Of a DNA stretch of 64,000 nt, positions 37,087-44,884 are shown piece after piece. A model generated the notes under the pieces. That model saw nothing but the letters and a program-made list of their open reading frames with translations, did not search any database and was not told the DNA's origin. The DNA is taken from positions 1,736,001-1,800,000 of the forward strand of contig NC_019693.1 of the NCBI RefSeq assembly GCF_000317105.1, in the 5' to 3' direction. The position numbers and the translations under genes were made by a program. Position 1 is the stretch's first letter, and every line of letters begins with the position of its first letter. This stretch comes from Oscillatoria acuminata PCC 6304 (GTDB lineage Bacteria; Cyanobacteriota; Cyanobacteriia; Cyanobacteriales; Laspinemataceae).

Positions 37087-37401
37087 ATGATTAACCCCAA
37101 GAAAACCTACGTTCTCAAGCTGTATGTTGCCGGGAACACCCCCAACTCAGTTCGAGCTTTGAAAACCCTCAAAGATATTTTAGAACAGGAATTTGAAGGG
37201 GTTTATGCCCTTAAAGTGATTGATGTCTTGAAAAATCCTCAACTCGCAGAAGAGGATAAAATCTTGGCAACCCCCACCCTCTCCAAAATTCTGCCCCCTC
37301 CGGTCCGCAAAATCATCGGAGACCTCTCGGACCGCGAAAAAGTCTTGATCGGTTTAGACCTCCTCTATGAAGAATTACGAGAAGAACGGGAATTTGAGTA
37401 A
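37087..37401 (+). CDS. kaiB: circadian clock protein KaiB
   Basis: 104 residues, standard length. [20 protein letters not shown], the [20 protein letters not shown] segment, [20 protein letters not shown] and the acidic C-terminus are all as in KaiB, whose fold-switched form binds the CI ring of KaiC at night and sequesters KaiA. Lies 102 bases upstream of kaiC and probably forms the kaiBC transcript. No abnormality seen. Confidence 0.96.
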   Translation: MINPKKTYVLKLYVAGNTPNSVRALKTLKDILEQEFEGVYALKVIDVLKNPQLAEEDKILATPTLSKILPPPVRKIIGDLSDREKVLIGLDLLYEELREEREFE

Positions 37402-37503
37402 AAAGAACTCGGTTCAAAACTGTCCCAGCTTCTCTTAATTAATTTATAATCCTAGGTCCATTGTCCCTCAAATCTAGCCTTCTTGTCATTTTAAACACGC
37501 CCT

Positions 37504-38997
37504 ATGAATCTTACTAAGCCATCTGGAGAAAGCGAAGAACGTATGCCCCTTGGCGTCCATAAAATCCGCACCATGATTGAGGGGTTTGATGACATCAGTC
37601 ATGGCGGAATGCCGGTCGGCAGAACTACGTTAGTCAGTGGCACTTCCGGTACCGGAAAAACCCTGTTTGCCGTCCAGTTCCTTTATAACGGCATTACCTT
37701 TTTCGAGGAACCCGGGGTTTTCGTAACCTTTGAAGAATCTCCTAGCGATATTATCAAAAATGCCTATAGTTTTGGCTGGGACTTGCAAGGCTTAATTGAC
37801 CAAGGTAAACTCTTTATCCTCGATGCTTCGCCGGATCCAGAAGGACAAGATGTGGTCGGAAATTTTGACCTTTCTGCCTTGATTGAGCGGATTCAATATG
37901 CCATTCGCAAATATAAAGCCAAACGGGTCTCGATTGACTCCGTAACCGCCGTCTTTCAACAATATGATGCCGCCTCGGTGGTCCGTCGGGAAATCTTCCG
38001 CTTAGTCGCCCGCCTCAAACAAGTGGGCGCAACCACCATTATGACTACCGAACGAGTCGAAGAATATGGACCCGTGGCCCGGTTTGGTGTGGAGGAATTC
38101 GTCTCGGATAATGTGGTCATTGTTCGCAATGTCTTAGAAGGGGAACGGCGTCGCCGGACCCTGGAAATTTTGAAATTGCGCGGCACTACCCACATGAAAG
38201 GGGAATACCCTTTCACTATCACGAATGAAGGGATTAATATCTTCCCCCTTGGGGCAATGCGCCTCACCCAACGGTCCTCCAATGTCCGAGTTTCTTCCGG
38301 GGTCAAAACCCTCGATACCATGTGTGGCGGGGGATTTTTCAAGGATTCGATTATTCTGGCAACGGGCGCAACTGGCACCGGAAAAACCCTCCTGGTCAGC
38401 AAATTCTTGGAGGATGCCTGTAAGAGTGGGCAACGGGCGATGATGTTTGCCTACGAAGAATCCCGCGCTCAACTGCTCAGAAATGCTTACTCTTGGGGCA
38501 TTGATTTTGAAGAACTGGAAGAGAAGGGATTGCTGAGAATTCTCTGTGCTTATCCCGAGTCTGCTGGGTTGGAAGACCATTTACAAATCATTAAAACCGA
38601 TATCTCGGAATTTAAACCGGCTCGCATTGCGATCGACTCTTTGTCTGCCTTAGCTCGTGGTGTGAGTAACAATGCCTTTCGTCAATTTGTGATTGGGGTA
38701 ACGGGCTATGCCAAACAAGAGGAAATCACCGGATTTTTCACGAATACCACGGACCAATTCATGGGCGCTCATTCGATTACCGAATCCCATATTTCTACCA
38801 TTACCGATACCATTTTGATGTTGCAGTATGTGGAAATTCGCGGGGAAATGTCTCGGGCGATTAATGTCTTCAAAATGCGCGGGTCTTGGCATGATAAAGG
38901 CATTCGGGAATATTCGATTAGTCAAAAGGGACCGGATATTAAAGGCTCTTCAGACTTTCTGGTGATAAGTTTTTCTAATCATCTGGTGGATATTTAA
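37504..38997 (+). CDS. kaiC: KaiC, C-terminally truncated by an ISL3 insertion
   Basis: The frame codes 497 residues; 1-480 are normal KaiC and 481-497 (GSSDFLVISFSNHLVDI) come from the inserted element. Seen: CI Walker A SGTSGTGKT with Lys52, catalytic Glu77-Glu78, CII Walker A GATGTGKT with Lys294, Glu318-Glu319, and the phosphorylation sites Ser431-Thr432 in SHISTITDT. Numbering equals that of Synechococcus elongatus. The reading frame is broken exactly after GPDIK at Lys480. The lost 40 residues lie at 40449-40571 and hold the A-loop and the KaiA-binding tail, giving 520 residues when rejoined. From work on S. elongatus, loss of the A-loop leads to constitutive high phosphorylation without KaiA response. 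The ATPase rings should still assemble. Confidence 0.95.
   Translation: MNLTKPSGESEERMPLGVHKIRTMIEGFDDISHGGMPVGRTTLVSGTSGTGKTLFAVQFLYNGITFFEEPGVFVTFEESPSDIIKNAYSFGWDLQGLIDQGKLFILDASPDPEGQDVVGNFDLSALIERIQYAIRKYKAKRVSIDSVTAVFQQYDAASVVRREIFRLVARLKQVGATTIMTTERVEEYGPVARFGVEEFVSDNVVIVRNVLEGERRRRTLEILKLRGTTHMKGEYPFTITNEGINIFPLGAMRLTQRSSNVRVSSGVKTLDTMCGGGFFKDSIILATGATGTGKTLLVSKFLEDACKSGQRAMMFAYEESRAQLLRNAYSWGIDFEELEEKGLLRILCAYPESAGLEDHLQIIKTDISEFKPARIAIDSLSALARGVSNNAFRQFVIGVTGYAKQEEITGFFTNTTDQFMGAHSITESHISTITDTILMLQYVEIRGEMSRAINVFKMRGSWHDKGIREYSISQKGPDIKGSSDFLVISFSNHLVDI
38936..38943. repeat. target site duplication, left copy
   Basis: ATATTAAA, codons for the end of Asp478-Ile479-Lys480 in kaiC, repeated exactly at 40441-40448 on the other side of the insertion. 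Confidence 0.95.
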
Positions 38998-40440
38998 ACA
39001 TTTTTGAGTGGCTCCCTCTTTAATTTAATAATGACTATGATGAAAAAGCTGCTAAAAGACGTAACCGAAAGTTTTCAAAATTTCTAAATCCATATCCTTG
39101 TCGCTTTACGAGTTTTATTTTGTTGTTAATTCCCTCCATAACACCACTACTAGCATGACTAATAAAATAATTGCAAATCGTTGATAAATGCTCGGAAATA
39201 GTATTAATAACTTTCCCATATACTTGGCGAGCTTTCTTTAACCATTCTTGAAAACGCTTTTCGCCTTCTGAAACACTTTGACTCGTTTCATAAATGTTTC
39301 GGAATTCCTCTTTATATTCGTAAGCTGCCTTCAAACGCTTAGATTTAGATAACAGGTTTTCTAATTCATCCCGTTCAGAATCTTTTAAATCAATTTTGTT
39401 TCTCAAAATAAGAGAAAGTTTATTCTTTTCGTTAACACCAGAAGATTTAGCAATTTTTTTCAATTCTTCAATCAGAAGTTTCATTACATGAAATCTGTCA
39501 GTCACAATTTGAGCATTTGGAAAAATTTCTTTAATAACTTTTGGAAAGCCATGCCACATATCAACACTCACTTCTTTTACCGCTTTTTTTACTTTAATCG
39601 GAAGTTCAGAAAGCCTTTCTATCAAACAATCTTGGGTCCTTCCATCAACAACTTCTATTAGCTTTTTTTTATCTAGGTCGCAGATTACTGCTTTATAATC
39701 TTGATGCCCTTTATGCATGGCAATTTCATCAAGACTTATCCGAGTAGCTTCGAGCCAATGCTGATCTTCTTGCTTTTTAGCAATTTGATTAAATATCCCT
39801 TCAGTTTCATCATAAGACAGCCCTTCAGTCGAGGCAACTTGAGCTATGCTTGATGAAACTACGCGCTCAAAAATATTGATTTCATATCGCAAAGTATGTC
39901 GCCTTTTCCAGTCTATCCATGACAGGTTTTCTGTGAAATATTTTTGACAACAACGGCAATAAAATTGCCGTCGTGGCACTAGCAAATAAGTAAATTTATC
40001 AAAACAGGAAAGGTCTCGTACTATCATCGGACGGTTTTGATTGATTTCGGTGGTATAGCCCTGGCATTTTGGACAATTTGTCCCTAAATTGGTCAATTTA
40101 ATGTTAAGGTAAACTTCATTTTCTTCGGTCAAAACTTTGGCAACCGTAACTTCAGGTAATCCCAGCATTAAATTCAGATAATTTTCCATAAACCTGAGTG
40201 CCTCATTTTTTAGACAGAAAGGGTAATGAGCAATTTTTGCCCTGTTTTTATCAGTTTACGGCTAAACTTTGGACTTCCTAACTAAATTTAATTATTTTTT
40301 TAGTATTTGGGTGATTTATGAGACTCCTTTTGGTCAAGTTTAAAGTTGGAAGCCTTGATATATATGATTTTCAGGTTTTAAGCCCGCGAACAAGTACCGA
40401 ATTGATTAGAAAAACTTATCACCAGAAAGTCTGAAGAGCC
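38944..40440 (-). mobile_element. complete ISL3-family insertion sequence inside kaiC
   Basis: 1497 bases bounded by inverted repeats that start GGCTCTTCAGACTTTCTGG and are identical for 38 bases at both ends. It is flanked by a perfect 8-base direct repeat (ATATTAAA), the duplication length expected for ISL3. One transposase gene is present, opposite in direction to kaiC. The perfect ends, intact transposase and unmutated target duplication indicate a recent insertion. Confidence 0.95.
39035..40189 (-). CDS. ISL3-family transposase
   Basis: 384 residues, normal for the smaller ISL3 transposases. The N-terminal zinc-finger-like region has NCPKCQG and a second cluster FYCRCCQKYF, followed by a helix-turn-helix region. 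The DDE residues are visible as Asp in ISLDEIAMHKGH, Asp in VSVDMWHGFPK and Glu in SGVMEGINNKIKLVKRQGYG; the GFRNFENFRLRLL end is typical of the family. The coding region is richer in A+T than the neighbouring genes, as expected for a mobile element. It appears full length and active. Confidence 0.95.
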   Translation of the reverse strand: MENYLNLMLGLPEVTVAKVLTEENEVYLNIKLTNLGTNCPKCQGYTTEINQNRPMIVRDLSCFDKFTYLLVPRRQFYCRCCQKYFTENLSWIDWKRRHTLRYEINIFERVVSSSIAQVASTEGLSYDETEGIFNQIAKKQEDQHWLEATRISLDEIAMHKGHQDYKAVICDLDKKKLIEVVDGRTQDCLIERLSELPIKVKKAVKEVSVDMWHGFPKVIKEIFPNAQIVTDRFHVMKLLIEELKKIAKSSGVNEKNKLSLILRNKIDLKDSERDELENLLSKSKRLKAAYEYKEEFRNIYETSQSVSEGEKRFQEWLKKARQVYGKVINTISEHLSTICNYFISHASSGVMEGINNKIKLVKRQGYGFRNFENFRLRLLAAFSS

Positions 40441-40448
40441 ATATTAAA
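40441..40448. repeat. target site duplication, right copy
   Basis: ATATTAAA, identical to 38936-38943, followed directly by the continuation of kaiC. Confidence 0.95.
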
Positions 40449-40571
40449 GATTCGTTCCGCAATTATGAACGGATTATCAGTGGTTCTCCCTCTCGGATTG
40501 CGGTAGATGAAAAAACCGAACTCTCCCGTATTGTTAAAGGGGTGCAGGGCAAAGCTGGGGAGGAACTTTAG
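40449..40571 (+). pseudogene. kaiC: 3' fragment of kaiC separated by the insertion
   Basis: In the kaiC frame this reads DSFRNYERIISGSPSRIAVD, then EKTELSRIVKGVQGKAGEEL and a TAG stop. It is the normal C-terminus of KaiC: A-loop (from ERIISGSPSR) and the tail bound by KaiA. It has no start of its own and lies beyond the stop codon used by the truncated gene, so it is not expected to be translated. Confidence 0.95.
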
Positions 40572-40580
40572 GGAAGTCTA

Positions 40581-41380
40581 TAAAATAAAATATCCAAAAA
40601 ACCCCGCAGGCTAAAGCCTGGGGCTACACAGACGAAGCCCGCCTGCGCGGGCTAATAGAGAGTTGTTAGGTCCTTAATCATTGGATGTGGATGATTTATA
40701 CCACATCGGGTTCGTCAAAGTCGATTTCCTAAAAATAAAATATCCAAAAAACCCGCAGGCTAAAGCCTGGGGCTACACAGACGAAGCCCGCCTGCGCGGG
40801 CTAATAGAGACTTGTTAGGTCCTTAATCATTGGATGTGGATGATTTATACCCAATCTGGTTCGTAAAAAAAAACCCCGCAGGCTAAAGCCTGGGGCTACA
40901 CAGACGAAGCCCGCCTGCGCGGGCTAATAGAGAGTTGTTAGGTCCTTAATCATGGGATGTGGATGATTTATACCCAATCTGGTTCGTAAAAGTCGATTTC
41001 CTAAAAATAAAATATCCAAAAAACCCGCAGGCTCAAGCCTGGGGCTACACAGACGAAGCCCGCCTGCGCGGGCTAATAGAGACTTGTTAGGTCCTTAATC
41101 ATGGGATGTGGATGATTTATACCCAATCTGGTTCGTAAAAGTCGATTTCCTAGATTAGCCCGCGCAGGCGGGCTTTGTTCGTGTAGCCCCAGGCTTGACG
41201 CTGCGGGGCATGGGGACTTATACCTAGATTAGCCCGCGCAGGCGGGCTTTGTTCGTGTAGCCCCAGGCTTGACGCTGCGGGGCATGGGGATTATACTAGA
41301 TTAGCCCGCGCAGGCGGGCTTTGTTCGTGTAGCCCCAGGCTTGACGCTGCGGGGCATGGAAACTGAAGGACAAGCATCAA
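40581..41380. repeat. array of seven family E palindromic units, four forward and three reverse
   Basis: Forward copies of the unit (hairpin GCAGGCTAAAGCCTG, then GGGCTACACAGACGAAG, then hairpin GCCCGCCTGCGCGGGC) begin near 40604, 40753, 40876 and 41025. They are joined by family B ends (AAAATAAAATATCCAAAAAA before, GTGGATGATTTATACC after), a repeat period of about 122-150 bases. Three reverse copies follow from about 41152, 41223 and 41296 with a 72-base period. No coding region is present. It is not a CRISPR: units are palindromic and the intervals are themselves repeated. Confidence 0.85.
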
Positions 41381-41387
41381 AAAAAAA

Positions 41388-41412
41388 GGGGTCCAGTTTG
41401 AAACTGGACCCC
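41388..41412 (-). terminator. strong hairpin terminator of the tRNA-Arg gene
   Basis: On the minus strand GGGGTCCAGTTTC is followed by the complementary AAACTGGACCCC and an eight-base T run. It lies 27 bases beyond the tRNA 3' end. Confidence 0.85.
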
Positions 41413-41438
41413 TTTTTTATGAAGTGTTAATCACCCAA

Positions 41439-41511
41439 CGAGCACGGAGGGATTTGAACCCCCGACACCCAGAACCGGAATCTGGTGCTCTATCCCCTGA
41501 GCTACGTGCCC
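41439..41511 (-). tRNA. tRNA-Arg (anticodon CCG)
   Basis: 73 bases reading GGGCACGTAGCTCAGGGGAT at the 5' end. The acceptor stem GGGCACG pairs with CGTGCTC (one G-T wobble), the anticodon stem is CCAGA/TCTGG with loop TTCCGGT, giving anticodon CCG, and the T arm holds GGTTCAAATCC. The 3' CCA is not encoded. It reads Arg codon CGG. Confidence 0.95.
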
Positions 41512-41937
41512 TAACGATCTCTAACTATATCACCTGTTTGCTAGAATAGCTATCAGTGAAAATACTGGTTTTCTGGGGACTGGGTTGCTCCCGGGGGCAT
41601 TAGGTCCGCAGGACCGACAAATTCAGACAAATTCTAGGGTGAGGCTATAGGCCGGAAGCCTCTCTGGGGAGGGCTATAGAGAAAATAGACTGGCTAAAAC
41701 CGGATTGGGTATGAAGCTCATTCCGGTCCCTTCCCTTTGGTCCCTTCTCGGCGAAATGCCTGAATATTTGGACGTTTCCAGGGAGGCTAGAGAGAAATCT
41801 TAAAAAAAGTTAAAATTTTAAAGAAATGTTTAAGATTTGACCTTTTTTATCTCGAAGCTCACCGGGCGATAGGCTGACCCCTTTTTACTTGCCCCTTTGA
41901 GGCTGACCCCCGCTCAATTTTTAAGACAGTCATACTC
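41512..41937. other. intergenic region upstream of the 373-residue gene
   Basis: 426 bases between the divergent tRNA gene and the next plus-strand gene. It contains AGGCCGGAAGCCT (small dyad) and a repeated phrase AGGCTGACCCC near 41872 and 41900. The tRNA promoter should lie at its left edge. No gene is evident. Confidence 0.4.
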
Positions 41938-43059
41938 ATGAATAATTCGATCGCTGGACGCTATGCACATTATATTCGCTGGTCTGCCGAGACCGAACTG
42001 ACCCCAGTGACTTCGTTCGCACAAGAGTGGGCGAAGCGCTATGTCCAAAAGTTCCAGTCAGAGTCCCGGGGGATTGAGAACCCGGGCGATCGCCAAGGGA
42101 ACAATGATCCGGAATTAACCACTCGGACTCAGGTGGCACAGACCCTGCGGCAGTCCTTGCGCTTGTGTATTGCCCAAGGGTTGTCCAAAACTGAAATCCT
42201 TTTAGCATCACGGTTAAAACATCATGAAGTTCATTGCCAAGAGGTGACTTCCTGGGAGATTGCGGCGAAAACTCATCAAATTTATGAACAGGCGATCGCT
42301 CTTTATGCTCAGGGAGATTCGCCTCACCAACTCGCCAGGGCGATCGCACCGATATTAAGTCGATTGCGGAAAGTCCACGCCACCTCGGAACCGTTGACTA
42401 TTGCCTGGATTAATTTGCAATTTTACTACACCGGGCAGTTATTATTACAGCAGGCTGAGGAGACGGAACGCTTGTGCTTAGAAACCTATTTTAAAGTGAT
42501 TCAGGACTACTTAAATTTACCCCTGCAACGGTTGTATGAAGCGGCAGCAAAATTAGAGTGGAATGACGCTCCCTTACAGGCAGTGAGAAAACTGCTGCCG
42601 ATGAGTTCGCAGATTGCTACGGAAATTTGCGATCGCATTCGGCAACTGTATCCCCAGCACCAAAGTAACAGCGGTTCCCTGAATGATGAACGCATCCGCA
42701 AATCCAGCCTGCGTGATGTCGAGATGTTCCAAGTATATCTCTGGGCTTGTGTACTGGAACAAAGTATTGCCTCCGTGCAACAGGAGTTATTTCCCCTTTG
42801 TGTGATGCTGTATCCTGCTTTGGGGGTGCGGTGGGAATTGGTGAGGCAAATGCTCAACCTGTTAGGACGACAATTGCGCGATCGGCTCACATTTGAAGAG
42901 TACGATTTATTTGTCCCCTACTTGCGAACCCTGTGGGAAATGTTTTCTCCAGCAGTCTTCTCCCCCACAGAGAAATCCGACCAATCTGAAGCGATCGCTG
43001 TTGAATCCAAGGATTTTTTTTATTCCCGTGAATCTCTGGGGAATAAAGTTGTTGGGTAG
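41938..43059 (+). CDS. hypothetical helical protein (373 aa)
   Basis: Not recognised. The product is soluble and almost entirely predicted helix (for example QVAQTLRQSLRLCIAQGLSK, QQAEETERLCLETYFKVIQD, FQVYLWACVLEQSIASVQQE). It lacks signal peptide, membrane segments and known catalytic motifs. The last ~40 residues look disordered. It is followed after 185 bases by the peptidoglycan-binding-type gene on the same strand. The base composition matches its neighbours, so there is no sign of recent transfer. Confidence 0.7.
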   Translation: MNNSIAGRYAHYIRWSAETELTPVTSFAQEWAKRYVQKFQSESRGIENPGDRQGNNDPELTTRTQVAQTLRQSLRLCIAQGLSKTEILLASRLKHHEVHCQEVTSWEIAAKTHQIYEQAIALYAQGDSPHQLARAIAPILSRLRKVHATSEPLTIAWINLQFYYTGQLLLQQAEETERLCLETYFKVIQDYLNLPLQRLYEAAAKLEWNDAPLQAVRKLLPMSSQIATEICDRIRQLYPQHQSNSGSLNDERIRKSSLRDVEMFQVYLWACVLEQSIASVQQELFPLCVMLYPALGVRWELVRQMLNLLGRQLRDRLTFEEYDLFVPYLRTLWEMFSPAVFSPTEKSDQSEAIAVESKDFFYSRESLGNKVVG

Positions 43060-43244
43060 GAGATTGCTGATCCGAACATTTGCAAACGACTCAAGTCGTG
43101 ACAACGAACACCCAAGAAATTTCCCTTTCATCCCTCATTTGCTCCGGACTCAAAATTTGGAAATAATCGCTAAAATGGGAAAAGATGGGGGGATTTTTGG
43201 AAATTCTCCGTCATTTTGAATCAGCACTAGAGGTTAATAAACAA

Positions 43245-43757
43245 ATGGCATTACAACAAGGTGATACAGGTCCGCAGGTGGAACAATTACAGCGGCAATT
43301 AGAAAAGTTAGGATATAACATCGGGCGATTTAACCCCAACTTCGGCCCTCTCCTCAACGAGATTGTGCAAGGCTTTCAAGCAGAAGCGGGACTGGTTGTG
43401 GATGGGATTGTGGGCGATCGCACCCAAACTGCGATCGATCGCGCTGTTGCCGGAATTACCCTACCCAGCCGAGTTTCCCCGCCTCCAGTCAGTCCCTCCG
43501 GTGATTTTACCACCGGCAACTGGCCGGAATGGCGGATTGTCACCCAAGGCGGATTAAATGCCCGTAGCGGCCCGGGATTTGAATTCCCGGTAGAAAGTAC
43601 CCTCACAGGTGGTAGTATCGTCACTCGTCATCCTGATTATACGAATCCGGTACAAGGCGATCGGGTCGGCAAACCCTGGTTAGTGATTACCAATCAAGGT
43701 ACCGCCCAATTTATCCGCGCTAATAATCAATTTATCGAGCCGGATATTCAGTCTTAA
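43245..43757 (+). CDS. peptidoglycan-binding-like domain protein with SH3-type domain
   Basis: 170 residues from the ATG at 43245, with AGAGG about 11 bases upstream. A longer frame from 43185 lacks such a site and adds 20 unlikely residues. The N-terminal 70 residues form a PG_binding_1 domain: GDTGPQVEQLQRQLEKLGYN and VQGFQAEAGLVVDGIVGDRT. After a Pro/Ser linker the C-terminal part is bacterial SH3-like (GGLNARSGPGFEFPVEST). There is no signal peptide, so export is unclear. It probably binds cell wall or glycan; no enzymatic domain is present. Confidence 0.8.
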   Translation: MALQQGDTGPQVEQLQRQLEKLGYNIGRFNPNFGPLLNEIVQGFQAEAGLVVDGIVGDRTQTAIDRAVAGITLPSRVSPPPVSPSGDFTTGNWPEWRIVTQGGLNARSGPGFEFPVESTLTGGSIVTRHPDYTNPVQGDRVGKPWLVITNQGTAQFIRANNQFIEPDIQS

Positions 43758-43809
43758 TTTAGACCAAATAGGACAAGGGAGTGCTTTGTTTTGATGGGTG
43801 GAAAAGCAG

Positions 43810-43931
43810 TAGCCCTGTCAAGGTGATTGAGTTGTAGGGGCGTATTGCATACGCCCTCTTGGGCCTGCGCATTGCGCCCCTACAAGAAACAATGATTTTT
43901 CGTCATCAAATTTATCACCTTGACAGGGCTA
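43810..43931. repeat. MITE-like element, family C, copy 1
   Basis: 122 bases with inverted ends TAGCCCTGTCAAGGTG and CACCTTGACAGGGCTA, which carry TA at the outer edges. The interior holds the hairpin GTAGGGGCGTATTGCATACG ... GCATTGCGCCCCTAC. A larger copy is at 51528-51800. Confidence 0.8.
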
Positions 43932-44049
43932 GTGGAGAAGCAGTTATATTATGTTTGCTTCTGCACCCAGAGTGACCTAACCCCCCAGCCCCCTTCCCTC
44001 TTAGGGAAGGGGGAGAAGAGGAAGAAGATGATATTATTATACCAAATTC

Positions 44050-44135
44050 AGTTGTTAAAAGTCGATTTTCTGTATTAGCCCGCGCAGGCGGGCTTCGTCC
44101 GTATAGCCCCACCCTTTAGGGTGTGGGTTTTCAAT
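44050..44135. repeat. single reverse family E unit
   Basis: TAGCCCGCGCAGGCGGGCTT, CGTCCGTATAGCCCC and a variant second hairpin ACCCTTTAGGGTGTGGGT, preceded by TTGTTAAAAGTCGATTTTCT, the same flank found in reverse near 22390. It lies 6 bases from the 3' end of the DUF938 gene and may stop its transcript. Confidence 0.65.
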
Positions 44136-44140
44136 CTATT

Positions 44141-44788
44141 TCACTCACCTTCCCGACGAAAAACCACGGATAAATTATTAGCAGGCATTTCCACAATTTC
44201 CTGTAAACTCAAGCCATTTTCAAGAGCAACTGCCTCTACCTCCTCTAAATTTCTAACCCCCCATTCTGGATTTTGCTGTTGCAGCATCTCATCAAAACTT
44301 GCATTCGATGGGGCCGTATGTTTTTCCCCTCGTTTATAAGGACCATACAGGTACAAAATTCCCCCCACTGGTAAAATTCGACTCGCCCCCGCCATCAATC
44401 CTAAAGTTGCGGTAAACGGAGAAATATGAATTAAATTAATGGCAATGATTGCCGTAATCTCCGATACATTTACCTGGGAATTTTCAGGGGATTCAATTGA
44501 CCAAACTGACTCGGCAACATTCAGGGGAATCGGAGGAAAAAGATTGTCCGATCGCACCTCTTTCATCCAGGCGAGAATACTCTCCCGCAACATCGGTTCC
44601 GCTTCACTCGGTTGCCAGAAGCGCGGTTTGAGACGAGGGGCAAAAAAGATGGCGTGTTCACCGCTGCCACTGGCAACTTCTAACACCGTTCCCGTGGGTG
44701 GGAGAACCCGACGTAACACTTTTAAAATCGGTTCACGGTTGCGTTGCGTCGCGGGGGCGAATCGTCTGGCATCATGGGGATGGTTCAT
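44141..44788 (-). CDS. DUF938 SAM-dependent methyltransferase-like protein
   Basis: 215 residues, standard for DUF938. The N-terminal RFAPATQRNREPILKVLRRV and the SAM-binding motif VLEVASGSGEHAIFFAPRL are diagnostic. Further markers are WQPSEAEP, INLIHISPFTATLGLMAGAS and the YGPYKR motif. The protein has a class I methyltransferase fold; the substrate is unknown in all members I know of. It is divergent from the Rieske oxygenase gene with 96 bases between. Confidence 0.9.
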   Translation of the reverse strand: MNHPHDARRFAPATQRNREPILKVLRRVLPPTGTVLEVASGSGEHAIFFAPRLKPRFWQPSEAEPMLRESILAWMKEVRSDNLFPPIPLNVAESVWSIESPENSQVNVSEITAIIAINLIHISPFTATLGLMAGASRILPVGGILYLYGPYKRGEKHTAPSNASFDEMLQQQNPEWGVRNLEEVEAVALENGLSLQEIVEMPANNLSVVFRREGE

Positions 44789-44884
44789 TTCTTTTCTAAA
44801 ATTTGCCCATTCAGGGGATTAACATTCTAAAATTAGAATAGCAAACTGTCGGACAATCCTTGAGCCTACCTAACTGAAATCATA

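Noticed and set aside
37956-38580. Two overlapping minus-strand frames inside kaiC
   Set aside because: The plus strand is a well conserved kaiC; these are codon-pattern shadows.
40581-41380. CRISPR array
   Set aside because: The repeated units are themselves palindromic, the intervals between them are conserved repeats rather than unique spacers, orientation changes within the array, and no cas genes are nearby.
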